DNA of 64,000 nt from a virus. The notes under the pieces are model-generated. The model made no database searches. It was given only the letters and a program-made list of their open reading frames with translations, and had not been told where the DNA came from. A program made the position numbers and the translations under genes. The DNA lies in IMG/VR virus record IMGVR_UViG_3300034073_004354, positions 62,001 to 126,000 of that record; one strand, given 5' to 3'. Below are positions 8,574-16,675 of this stretch, piece by piece; position 1 is the first letter of the stretch; each line of letters opens with the position of its first letter.

Positions 8574-9248
8574 TTATTTTTTGGTGCCATAAGCATGTGA
8601 TTCATTTAGGCTAGACTGGGTAATGACAATGTAGGTATCAAACTTCTGTAACTCTGCAATGGTTCTGGTATTGGTATAAGACATGCCTGACTTAAGACCA
8701 CCCACAAACCCATCATCACCGTAGAGAACTTCTTTTAAGGATCCTACGTATGGAATATGGGTAGTTACACCTTCGGAACAAGTACCTTCTTTTAGGCCGC
8801 CACGAAGATCTTTTTGTACTGATGCTGAGGCCATACCTCGATACATCTTTTTGGGAACTTCGTCAATATAAACTAAACTTGAGGGTGACTCATCTGTTCC
8901 AGCAAAAACGCCACCACACATAACAGCATCTGCCCCACCAATAATTGACTTAACAACGTCGGATGGATAACGGATTCCACCGTCTGCAATAATTGATGGA
9001 TATTTCATGTTGGGATTATTTTTATTATAATATTTGAATTTATGCCTTGCTCTAGCGCAATCGACCACAGAGGATAAAGTCGGGATTCCAACGGAGCTTT
9101 GGATGCGTGTTTTGCAGATTGAGTTGTGTAAAAATACACCATTTGAAGAAAATGAGTGTGAATTTTCTACTGTGATATCATAGACCATTCCTGAAAAATG
9201 GAATCTCTTAATATTCGACGGCTTGGAGAGTTTGTATTTCTTTAGCAT
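8574..9248 (-). CDS. guaB: IMP dehydrogenase C-terminal part with C-half of a split intein
   Basis: 224 residues. The first 42 are the C-intein, with the pattern GMVYDITVENSHSF and the terminal HN, followed by the +1 Ser of the C-extein. The extein starts SICKTR, the IMPDH/GMP-reductase active-site loop, so the catalytic Cys is the third extein residue. It continues with ADGGIRY, GGADAVM and YRGMAS, all IMPDH family motifs. The gene has its own Shine-Dalgarno (AGGAG) and start. Protein trans-splicing with the product of 10349-11191 would give a CBS-less enzyme of about 360 residues. IMPDH or GMP reductase activity cannot be fully separated by eye, though EGVT and the GGLKSGM segment favour IMPDH. 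Confidence 0.92.
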   Translation of the reverse strand: MLKKYKLSKPSNIKRFHFSGMVYDITVENSHSFSSNGVFLHNSICKTRIQSSVGIPTLSSVVDCARARHKFKYYNKNNPNMKYPSIIADGGIRYPSDVVKSIIGGADAVMCGGVFAGTDESPSSLVYIDEVPKKMYRGMASASVQKDLRGGLKEGTCSEGVTTHIPYVGSLKEVLYGDDGFVGGLKSGMSYTNTRTIAELQKFDTYIVITQSSLNESHAYGTKK

Positions 9249-10284
9249 CTTTTAACTCCTGAATTATTTTCAGCAATACGTATGTTTTTTCATAATCTTT
9301 AGATTCTGACTCTCTAATTCTATAAATAACAAAGTTATGTTTTTTTGCTAATTCATCTTTGTAGGCATCATTATTTTTTATTTTTAAAATTTTATCCACT
9401 GATAATATCGGATGGTTATCTTCTTCTGGGTGCCAAAAATCTCCATCAAATTCGACCAATATTTTATCAAATAAGCAGGCATCATAATAACGGTCACCCA
9501 GTCGATATGTTCTTTTTATATTGTTTGGACCAACAAAGTATGATAACATATCAAAATATTCTGTTTCTGGTTTTGAGGCAATTGAATCTTTGAAAATATC
9601 TGAGTAATCATTTACTGCAAACTCATTAATTCTTTTTTTCAATACCCACGAAGAGATGTTTAATTGATAAAGATCAATAATTTTTTGATATGAGGTTGTT
9701 TTTCCTTCAGACTTTATATAGTCAAGATATTTTATAACGACATCCATTGTCTCCTCAGGGACTTTTATATAGCAACCATTTTTTTCTCCAAGGTTGGAAT
9801 AAACTAACTGATGCTTTTTCGCATTTGAATCTATAGTTTTCTTAGATGCTATCTTTAATTTAATCCACCAATTCTTAATGGTTCTAAAGTCATGACCAGA
9901 TATTTCTGATATCTTGTATGCGGGATACTTTGGTGATTGGTATTTTTCCCAGTAATCTTCTAGCGATTCTTTTGTTAATCCAATTTTTGTATAATTATCC
10001 TTGAAAGTTTCTAATAATGATTCTGAAATTTGCTTCTTTCTTTCTTTTGGAACTGCACAATATCTAACGTGATCTCCTACATATTTTAGATATTTTCCTT
10101 TTTCAAATTTAGTTTCATTTCCACAGCCACAACCACAAGTTGGTTTTACGTCATTATGTGTATATTTTAAAACGTAGCTTTCTAAAGTTATAGAGTGATC
10201 TTTTTTAAGATGAAATGAAAATTGAGCATATCTTCTTGAATCTTGATAATGAGAAAAATCCTTGTCACAAAGTAAGCATTTCAT
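9208..10284 (-). CDS. Vsr-like homing endonuclease between the IMPDH halves
   Basis: 358 residues from the ATG at 10284, which has GGAGGG eight bases upstream (an ATG at 10302 is less likely). An N-terminal C2H2-like finger (CLLC ... HLKKDH), a CGCGCG knuckle near residue 100, HTH-like segments in the middle, and a C-terminal nuclease core VEFDGDFWHPE followed by FVIYRIRE, as in the Vsr-like family that includes I-Bth0305I. It is inserted between the N- and C-halves of the split-intein IMPDH, the fractured-gene layout described by Dassa and co-workers. It overlaps the C-half gene by 41 bases and has its own promoter. Confidence 0.88.
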   Translation of the reverse strand: MKCLLCDKDFSHYQDSRRYAQFSFHLKKDHSITLESYVLKYTHNDVKPTCGCGCGNETKFEKGKYLKYVGDHVRYCAVPKERKKQISESLLETFKDNYTKIGLTKESLEDYWEKYQSPKYPAYKISEISGHDFRTIKNWWIKLKIASKKTIDSNAKKHQLVYSNLGEKNGCYIKVPEETMDVVIKYLDYIKSEGKTTSYQKIIDLYQLNISSWVLKKRINEFAVNDYSDIFKDSIASKPETEYFDMLSYFVGPNNIKRTYRLGDRYYDACLFDKILVEFDGDFWHPEEDNHPILSVDKILKIKNNDAYKDELAKKHNFVIYRIRESESKDYEKTYVLLKIIQELKDAKEIQTLQAVEY

Positions 10285-10313
10285 GCGACTAGCCCTCCGC
10301 ATACTATGCTTTT

Positions 10314-10343
10314 GTATTAGCAGATTTGGCTAGAAAAATTAAA
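10314..10343 (-). promoter_or_regulatory. Promoter for the homing endonuclease gene
   Basis: TTTAAT (10338-10343) and extended -10 TGC-TAATAC (-10 at 10314-10319) with an 18-base spacer, in the short gap after the IMPDH N-half stop. It would express the nuclease and the C-half gene separately. Confidence 0.5.
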
Positions 10344-10348
10344 ACATG

Positions 10349-11191
10349 TTATTCATCACCATGGCCCACCAACATGTGATTATCGTTAATTTCTCCTGCT
10401 GGAAGCCAAAATGCAAAATTATGAATATTTTCATCTGTAAGCTTATCAATATCCTGCACATTAACAACGTAGTATTTGTGATCTGTTGTGGTTTCTATTC
10501 CGTTGATAGAAATAACTTCTTCATTTTTAAGAGAAGTAATTATATCAGTTACAGAATTCCATTCTCCAGAGTGGGTAAGAACTACATCTCCCAACTCAAT
10601 TTCTGAAATGGGAATGTCACCACGCTTCGTCAAAACGGTGGTTGTAGGCATTAAACAACCGCCTCCTATCCCTACCCGTACCGCATCGACACCTAATTCA
10701 ATCATAAATTCATAGCCATGAAAAGTAGCAATATTTCCTGCCATGATTGGTAGTCCTGGATAAGTTGCCTTTACCCAGTCTACCATTTCTTTCATTAGAA
10801 TAGAGTGTCCATTAGCAACATCAATAGATACCATATGGATTGGAATTGCTGCTTCCATTAGAGTGGTGAGTCTTTTTCTTTCAACCTCTCCCACTCCGAT
10901 TGCCGGCACTACCCATTGATTTTCTTGGGCGACTTTTTGACATTCTTCTACTTGACGTTGAGGATCCATAAACCTATGGATAATGCCTAGACCTCCAAGC
11001 CTTCCTAATTCGATAGCCATATTGGATTCTGTAACAGTATCCATAGGCGAAGAAATAAAAGGAATTTTTAGCTCTAGGGGTCCAACTTTTGTAGAGGTAT
11101 CTGGTTCGGAACGAGAACGAATATCGGAATAAACTGGTGGGATAAGAATATCGTCAAAAGACAAACCTTTGATTCTTTTGTGTTCAATCAT
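10349..11191 (-). CDS. guaB: IMP dehydrogenase N-terminal part with N-half of a split intein
   Basis: 280 residues. Residues 1-178 are the N-terminal half of the IMPDH barrel (GLSFDDILIPPV, FISSPMDTVTE, GRLGGLGIIHR, DVANGH, AGNIAT, AVRVGIGGG) without a CBS domain. Residue 179 is the intein Cys1, starting CLMPTTTV, followed by VLTHSGEWNSV and the block-B segment TTDHKYYV. This matches the metagenomic IMPDH-1 type split intein in layout. The N-extein ends in GIGGG and the C-extein begins SICKTR, so splicing joins the active-site loop. AAGGTG lies before the ATG. Confidence 0.93.
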   Translation of the reverse strand: MIEHKRIKGLSFDDILIPPVYSDIRSRSEPDTSTKVGPLELKIPFISSPMDTVTESNMAIELGRLGGLGIIHRFMDPQRQVEECQKVAQENQWVVPAIGVGEVERKRLTTLMEAAIPIHMVSIDVANGHSILMKEMVDWVKATYPGLPIMAGNIATFHGYEFMIELGVDAVRVGIGGGCLMPTTTVLTKRGDIPISEIELGDVVLTHSGEWNSVTDIITSLKNEEVISINGIETTTDHKYYVVNVQDIDKLTDENIHNFAFWLPAGEINDNHMLVGHGDE

Positions 11192-11194
11192 ATT

Positions 11195-11770
11195 TCACCT
11201 TCTACTTTCTAAGTAATACAGTTCAAATTGTTCAGCAAACAATTCAACTTGATAGTTAAATTGTGTACCCAGGCAAAACCTATCATACCAAAAGTGACCC
11301 ATTTCGTGAGCAAAGATTTTGTTAGTTTGAAATCCTCGATCTATCAGTATAATTGCTGAGACACCAGACTCTTCATTTCTGGCATCATACAGCCCCACGA
11401 TATTGGGTATTTGTTGATAATTTGCCTGCCATTGATTAAATAGTTCATGATCATTGAGAACACTATCAGGAACCATAAAGATTTCTAAATTAGAATTATC
11501 TTTACATTGAACTAACTTAAAGTTTCTTTCTTCTGCGAATTGAAAAAATAAGTTAGAATCATATCTAATTTGCTCCGCTATAGTTTGTGGTGAGGTATAC
11601 TCATTAAAGGAGCAATATTGATAAGTTATTTTGTAATTATAGCTAGCATCTGGATAAAAAGAAGACCGATAGCAACTGGACCAAGGATAGTCTTCTAGTG
11701 GTTTGTATGTGGTTACTAAGGGGGTATAAGGTCCGGCCCCCAATAGTAACCACAACAAAGCTTTAGTCAT
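11195..11770 (-). CDS. Exported HExxH zinc metallopeptidase
   Basis: 191 residues from the ATG at 11770, which overlaps the stop of the preceding gene (coupled translation). The N-terminus, MTKALLWLLLGAG, is a short signal peptide or anchor. The zinc motif HEMGH lies near residue 155 (FAHEMGHFWYDRF), with a likely third ligand Glu in ELFAEQFELYY. Four to five cysteines in the mature part suit an oxidising compartment. It probably acts in the periplasm or on the envelope; the substrate is unknown. Confidence 0.75.
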   Translation of the reverse strand: MTKALLWLLLGAGPYTPLVTTYKPLEDYPWSSCYRSSFYPDASYNYKITYQYCSFNEYTSPQTIAEQIRYDSNLFFQFAEERNFKLVQCKDNSNLEIFMVPDSVLNDHELFNQWQANYQQIPNIVGLYDARNEESGVSAIILIDRGFQTNKIFAHEMGHFWYDRFCLGTQFNYQVELFAEQFELYYLESRR

Positions 11771-11963
11771 CTTTAGTCTTTGGTCTACGCTTCTTATCAA
11801 GGCTGTATTCTAGAACTTCTACGTCTAGATTGGAATTGCATTGAATCCAAGAAACATCTTCTTTAGATAGATTCTTGTGAATATCAACTCTTCCACAGAC
11901 CTTATTGGTGACTTTGACGGTGATATTTTTATCACTCCACTTTTTTGGTGCTTTACTATCCAT
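11763..11963 (-). CDS. Hypothetical 66-residue basic protein
   Basis: Start taken at 11963, where GGAGG lies five bases upstream; an ATG at 11975 is in frame. Lys-rich, ends KKRRPKTKDD, no known domain. Sits between the DHH phosphoesterase and the zinc peptidase in one operon and overlaps both. Confidence 0.65.
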   Translation of the reverse strand: MDSKAPKKWSDKNITVKVTNKVCGRVDIHKNLSKEDVSWIQCNSNLDVEVLEYSLDKKRRPKTKDD

Positions 11964-12822
11964 GATTTCCTCCATTCAAATCCTCCAAGCTTTTAACACT
12001 AAATCCTGCGGCGTTTCTATGTCCACCGCCTCCGGGAAACTGCTTTGCAATTTCGGAAACATCTAAGCCTTCATCTGTTGATCTCAAGGAAAAGACGAAT
12101 TCTTCTCCATCATAATGATACCCGGCAGAAAAAGATTCGCCAACTGCTAAATCACCCAACATTTCAGAACGAAAGAACGGTGTGTTTAAAATAGGAACTT
12201 CAAAACCTTTGATCTTGGCACGATATGTATTTTTAATAATTGAGTTTATCAAAGTTTTGTTATATCTAAGGATTGCAGCTCCTTCGTTTAATAATTTTGA
12301 GAAACCCTCTGGTGTTTCTATCAGGTTATTTAATTTATCCCAAGTTTCAAAGTTTTTGGGATAAGAATCTATTGCGGTTAGCAATTCTCTTGCATAAGGT
12401 AAAATGCAATTTTGTGGACCATGCAAATCACGATCCTCGATATATTGAAGTAATTTTGGTGTCTCGTCATCAGGAAAGCAATAATCCCAGGCCAAGATAG
12501 CACCGGAATGATCCATGTCAAAATGGGTAAAGCTTAGATCGCCAAGTAATTTCTGTGCAGATAAGTGGTGATCTAAAATAAGAAACTTTTTAGCAATTTC
12601 ATTTATAACAATGGAGTCTTCTCGTTCCAAGGAAAAATCTACCATAATAACTTCCCGATCTCTTAAATCTTCGGGATTCAAACCTTTGAAGGGAGCAAGA
12701 ATATGGGCTAATGGCTGGTAGTCTATTGTGTCACTATATTTCTTCCAAAAGGAAAAAGCCGCACCAAACCCATCAGGACATTCATCATGATAAATTAAGA
12801 TTGGCTTGTTAGTGGTTGTCAT
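11956..12822 (-). CDS. DHH/DHHA1-family phosphoesterase
   Basis: 288 residues. The N-terminal DHH domain shows HDECPDGFGAA (first Asp motif), MVDFS, and ILDHH with the namesake DHH; the C-terminal DHHA1 domain ends with GGGGHRNAAGF. The family includes nanoRNases, oligoribonucleases and cyclic-dinucleotide phosphodiesterases, all Mn-dependent. It might recycle short oligonucleotides during host RNA/DNA breakdown, or cleave a signalling nucleotide; sequence alone does not decide. GGAG precedes the ATG, which overlaps the purA stop. Confidence 0.88.
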   Translation of the reverse strand: MTTTNKPILIYHDECPDGFGAAFSFWKKYSDTIDYQPLAHILAPFKGLNPEDLRDREVIMVDFSLEREDSIVINEIAKKFLILDHHLSAQKLLGDLSFTHFDMDHSGAILAWDYCFPDDETPKLLQYIEDRDLHGPQNCILPYARELLTAIDSYPKNFETWDKLNNLIETPEGFSKLLNEGAAILRYNKTLINSIIKNTYRAKIKGFEVPILNTPFFRSEMLGDLAVGESFSAGYHYDGEEFVFSLRSTDEGLDVSEIAKQFPGGGGHRNAAGFSVKSLEDLNGGNHG

Positions 12823-13838
12823 ATTGTCTCCGGAGAGAATGAATATTCTATCGCTTTAACTAAATGACTTCTTTCTGATACCTCTTGTGATATAAAATTT
12901 GTCATTTGTTTTAAATCTTTAAAATCCTGTAAGGTTTGTTTATAGAATAACTTATAAACCCCTACTTGATCAAGTATATCACATTTACTAATAATTAAAT
13001 TAGTTGTTCCAGAAATATTAACCGCCTCAATTAAGTAATCCAAATTTAACCAGTTAACAACCCTTCTTCTCCCCGTTGTAACACCATACTCTTGGCCTAA
13101 ACGACCGATTTCAGATAGAATGGGATCTTCCAACAATGACTTGGGGAACAATGGGTCTTCACCGCTCCTTGTATCATAAATTTTAGCCGCACCATAAATA
13201 TTTTTAATTTTTTGTGGTGGGAAACCTAAACTACAAGCAGCATAAGGAAGTGTATTACTAGAGGTTACATAAGGATAATTTCCTTGATCTAAGTCAAGCC
13301 AGAATCCCTGGGCACCCTCGCATAATATCCTACCTTGAAGGTCACTTTGCCACAATAAATTCTTAGAAAGAACTTCTTTGGCTAAGACACCAGTTCTTGC
13401 AGCTTTATCAGCATAAACTGGTGCAATCCCTCTTGAGGTGGTTCCTAATTTGGCAGCTAGATTTTGTTTATCTTGCTCAATATGCTTTTCTTGAATAATA
13501 TGACAATTAGGATGAACCTTAACCAGCGAGATATCAAATCCATTATCTGACAGATAATCCAATTCTTTGTTAAAGGATTCTGGATGCAAAACACAACCTG
13601 GCCCGACTAATGATTGGACGCCATAAAAAACGCCAGAGGGAACTAGGTGTGTTTTGTATTTTTTACCATTAACAAAAACTGTATGTCCCGCATTATTTCC
13701 ACCGCCCCACCTAGCCACTAATGAATAATCACCTGAGCTTGCTAGTTGGCTTGTAATTTTTCCTTTTGCTTCGTCGCCTGGGGTTTAACCCCAAGCTAAA
13801 CCAACAACGATATCTACGCTGTCAATCTGCTTGGACAT
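12819..13838 (-). CDS. purA: Adenylosuccinate synthetase family (PurA) with an in-frame UAA in the P-loop
   Basis: The reading frame starts at ATG 13838 behind the strongest ribosome site in the window (AAAGGAGGTG). It encodes an N-terminus ending VVVGLAWG, then TAA (13785-13787), ACC CCA GGC, and continues in the same frame with DEAKGKIT. Removing exactly 12 bases gives GLAWGDEAKGK, the PurA P-loop. Later motifs are intact: GGNNAGHT, GTTSRGIAPVYADK, EGAQG, TSSNT, GVTTGRRR. Without recoding only a 299-residue fragment from GTG 13718 could be made, lacking the catalytic loop. The short length (335 residues after removal) is archaeal/phage-like. IMP is the usual substrate; a PurZ-like dGMP activity cannot be excluded, but the catalytic Asp is kept. 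Confidence 0.85.
13776..13795 (-). other. Candidate translational bypass or readthrough element in purA
   Basis: On the mRNA, GCUUGGGG-UUAAA-CCCCAGGC folds into a stem of up to seven pairs (positions 13777-13783 with 13789-13795) whose loop carries the UAA stop. The codon before the stop is GGU (Gly) and the last codon of the insert is GGC (Gly), both read by one tRNA-Gly(GCC). This is the geometry of the phage T4 gene 60 hop (matched take-off and landing Gly codons, stop next to take-off, hairpin at take-off). Recoding is inferred, not shown. Confidence 0.5.
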
Positions 13839-13882
13839 TAAGCACCTCCTTTATTTTAAGGGTTGTGGTTCTAGCTTTAATC

Positions 13883-15028
13883 TTATACGTAATCTTCTTT
13901 CCAAGTAACTTCTTTTGATTCACCCTCTCCACGAGCCAACCTACCTTGGATTTCAACAAAGTTTTTTACTTCTTCAAGAACAGAGGGTGTGGTGGAATTC
14001 AAGAATGTGAAAATATAGTTTTCGTTAAAATATTCCATGCTAATTAAATCTTTAAAATGAAACAGGAAGTTATTTACAACATTAGATAATGTCTCCCTAT
14101 CCATTGAAAAAATTGTCCTTCCGTAAGCATCCTCAACCTCAACTACACTTTTTGAAATTTCTAAGTCAGCTTCCTTCCCAGACTTAATCTTTTTATTCAA
14201 GTCTTCTGCTTCATAGAAAATTTGGGTAATTTCTTCGCAAGTGTTTTTGTCAAACTGTAGCTTATATCTCTTGGAATATTTAAATGCCCGTTCGGCAGCC
14301 CAAATTTTGCCAATAACAGAAGAATTTCTACGAACATTTCCAAAGGCAAGTAGCCGTTCTTGAAACAATTGTTCGAGTCCGTCCGCGAAATAGAAGCTTC
14401 CATTATAGTACGCAGCACAACAATTTAAGATATCAAAAGTATCAAATAAAGTTTGAATATCCTTGATTTTCTTTTTAATTGCTTGGATCGGCTTGCAGAA
14501 ACCATTTGTTTTTTTAGAACGAAAGGTGTTAGCCCAAGAAGTAGAATTTGAGATAGAGTGAATTGAATCTAAACCAAGAACATCCATCCTATCCTTATAG
14601 AATGCTCCTGACTGATAAAAGGTGGGCGCACAACCATAAATTTTATGGTTCTTGGAAGGTGGGTCTACTTCATGATCACCTACCAAGAAATAGAATGAAT
14701 TGCCTGCATCCCAGATTACATTATCTTCCATAAACCAAAGATCAATATCACCAAACTTAAAAGATTCTGTTTTTTCAATTTGGGTATTTCCAGGCGTAGT
14801 AGTGTTGTTAAGAATTTCAAAAATCTTAAAATTATCAAAAGAAGCTTTGTTATCAGAATTTAGAATCTGCTCTAGCTTTTCTTTGACAGCCGGATTTTTA
14901 AGGCACATAATATCCTGATAAAGCGAAACAATAAACCCACCTGCAATAACTGGATTTAGCTTGAGGATATTTTCGGGCACAAACATTTTTAGAATTTTTT
15001 CTGCATTCTCATGCTTAACAATGTGCAT
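13883..15028 (-). CDS. Putative nucleotidyltransferase-fold protein, 381 residues
   Basis: The Pol-beta-like nucleotidyltransferase pattern is visible: AGGFIVSL near residue 32, and GDIDLWF near 95, giving a GG-x-x-(S) helix and a DxD metal pair. The rest is helical and unrecognised. The ATG at 15028 is chosen because GGAG lies five bases upstream and the consensus promoter is about 30 bases before it; the longer TTG start at 15058 has no ribosome site. Related proteins in phages and large viruses are of unknown substrate. Confidence 0.65.
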   Translation of the reverse strand: MHIVKHENAEKILKMFVPENILKLNPVIAGGFIVSLYQDIMCLKNPAVKEKLEQILNSDNKASFDNFKIFEILNNTTTPGNTQIEKTESFKFGDIDLWFMEDNVIWDAGNSFYFLVGDHEVDPPSKNHKIYGCAPTFYQSGAFYKDRMDVLGLDSIHSISNSTSWANTFRSKKTNGFCKPIQAIKKKIKDIQTLFDTFDILNCCAAYYNGSFYFADGLEQLFQERLLAFGNVRRNSSVIGKIWAAERAFKYSKRYKLQFDKNTCEEITQIFYEAEDLNKKIKSGKEADLEISKSVVEVEDAYGRTIFSMDRETLSNVVNNFLFHFKDLISMEYFNENYIFTFLNSTTPSVLEEVKNFVEIQGRLARGEGESKEVTWKEDYV

Positions 15029-15060
15029 ATAAACTCCGGGGCATAGCTCGGCCCACAAAA

Positions 15061-15089
15061 AGTATAGCGCATTCTAATTTAATATTAAA
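15061..15089 (-). promoter_or_regulatory. Phage consensus promoter (TTTAAT-N17-TATACT)
   Basis: TTTAAT at 15084-15089 and TATACT at 15061-15066, 17-base spacer, extended by CGC. It serves the nucleotidyltransferase gene and probably purA downstream. Confidence 0.75.
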
Positions 15090-15140
15090 GCAAATAGCTT
15101 GAGGCAAAAATTAAATAAAATAAAAATAGTCTATTTCTTT

Positions 15141-16652
15141 TTATTTCTGCCTAGATTGCTTATAAAGAATACTAATCAAATCCCTTCTTGATGCTTTCTT
15201 GTCTTCAGCATTATTACGGCGCCTTATTCTTCTTCTAGACCTGGATTCATTTGGACTAAATAATCCACTGTCTTGCCTTCTCTCCCTGCCTAACTCTCTT
15301 GCTATCCCCCTATCAAGGTCCAGAGCCTTTCTTTCAGCTCTTGTAAGTGGCATGGCAATCCATTTCTTTTCGGCCTCATCGAAAACTACACCATCATACC
15401 TCAGATCCGTTGGTAAAGCTAGCTCTATATCTGGACCTTGATCCAATCCATAACTCAAATCTGCGACGCCAACTTTTCTACCTTGTGGGCCTGTCATTTC
15501 TTTTATGATAGTAATATTTTGATTGTTATCCCACCTAGAGACTAATCTTCTATATAAGTCTCTTGCTTGGTTTACGGTATTCCCTCTATCAATATAATAA
15601 TTTATAATTTCATTTCTTTTTTCTTCACGACCTTCCTCTGGAATAATAACAGTTACACTTCCGGTTTCTGCACTATTAGGTGGTGGAACTACTTCTTCAT
15701 TAGATGGGGTGTAAGGAATTCCAGTAAACTGCTGTTCGTTAGCCATAAACATGGCTGATAGCTCATCAAACGTCATAGGTGTATTTGTATTATCTACACT
15801 TGGTGCTTGATTTATGACTGGTTCTGGTGTTGTAAGTGCAGGTGGTGAGGATACTGGAGGTACTGGTGGTACCGGAGGTGTATTACCTGGTTCTGGTGTT
15901 GGAACAGTAGGTGGTGAGGATGCTGGTGGCAAAGCAGGTGGTGGAGGCGTTGTGGTTACAGGGTTAGAACCATCCATCCATTCTTTTGTTGCTTCGTTCC
16001 AAGTCAAAGAAGGGTCTGGGACTATACCCTTAAGCTTTGTTGGTTCCTTATAAAAGAATGCTACTTTATTTGTTGTACCCCAAGAATTTCTGGTGTTAAA
16101 CAAACCGCACTTTAAAGCTTTAATAGCTTTTTTCATGTCAGTAACTTTAGTTTCTTTATCATCTTCATCATACGCATATAATGTAGAGCCAACTATCGCA
16201 TAATACTCAGTGGGTGTACAATACCAATAGCTTGTAGTTTCGCCACCGGGACTTTCCGCATGGATAGATTGTGATAGAATATTGGGTGGTGCATCTGGGA
16301 AAAGTATTTCTGGATGCTCGATATAATACTGCAAATACTTTTCTTGATCCCTTGGCGCTTTTTCTATCATCTTTTTAAGGATTTCTTTTCCCTGCTCTTT
16401 ATCTACAATCCTTGTATCATAGCTTGTAGAAAACCAATACCTATCATTTGCATACAATTCATTATTTTCAATATAATATTCAATGCCATCAATAAATATA
16501 TCTTCAATAGCATAGTTAGGTGGAGGTGCCACAGCGGCTATTGTGGCGTTATTTTGATCAGCCATTCTAATCAAGAAAGCTATTTTTCTTTGATATTCCT
16601 TCTTGTTATGTGACTTAAGGAATCTTTCTAGTTTTAGAAGTTCATTTTTCAA
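15141..16652 (-). CDS. Virion-type protein: helical tag, Pro-rich linker, Arg-rich C-terminal domain
   Basis: 503 residues. It begins with the amphipathic helix MKNELLKLERFL, shared in style with several other genes here, then a globular part (to about 220), a Pro-rich linker (about 240-300) and a C-terminal domain paralogous to that of the next gene upstream: IPEEG, GPQGRKVGV, LRYDGVVFD, and a highly basic end with RSRRRIRRR. Start codon TTG at 16652 behind GGTGG. The architecture suggests an internal virion or DNA-associated structural protein; function unknown. Confidence 0.7.
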   Translation of the reverse strand: MKNELLKLERFLKSHNKKEYQRKIAFLIRMADQNNATIAAVAPPPNYAIEDIFIDGIEYYIENNELYANDRYWFSTSYDTRIVDKEQGKEILKKMIEKAPRDQEKYLQYYIEHPEILFPDAPPNILSQSIHAESPGGETTSYWYCTPTEYYAIVGSTLYAYDEDDKETKVTDMKKAIKALKCGLFNTRNSWGTTNKVAFFYKEPTKLKGIVPDPSLTWNEATKEWMDGSNPVTTTPPPPALPPASSPPTVPTPEPGNTPPVPPVPPVSSPPALTTPEPVINQAPSVDNTNTPMTFDELSAMFMANEQQFTGIPYTPSNEEVVPPPNSAETGSVTVIIPEEGREEKRNEIINYYIDRGNTVNQARDLYRRLVSRWDNNQNITIIKEMTGPQGRKVGVADLSYGLDQGPDIELALPTDLRYDGVVFDEAEKKWIAMPLTRAERKALDLDRGIARELGRERRQDSGLFSPNESRSRRRIRRRNNAEDKKASRRDLISILYKQSRQK

Positions 16653-16675
16653 ATTTCCACCAGTGATATTAATTG

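Noticed and set aside
12819-13718. A 299-residue PurA starting at GTG 13718
   Set aside because: It lacks the P-loop and has no ribosome site; the frame upstream to ATG 13838 encodes the missing conserved N-terminus.
12819-13838. Z-genome (2-aminoadenine) pathway based on a PurZ-like gene
   Set aside because: The catalytic Asp of PurA is kept and no DatZ, MazZ or DpoZ is in the window, so only a passing possibility.
15029-15058. TTG start for the nucleotidyltransferase
   Set aside because: ATG 15028 has GGAG at the right distance.
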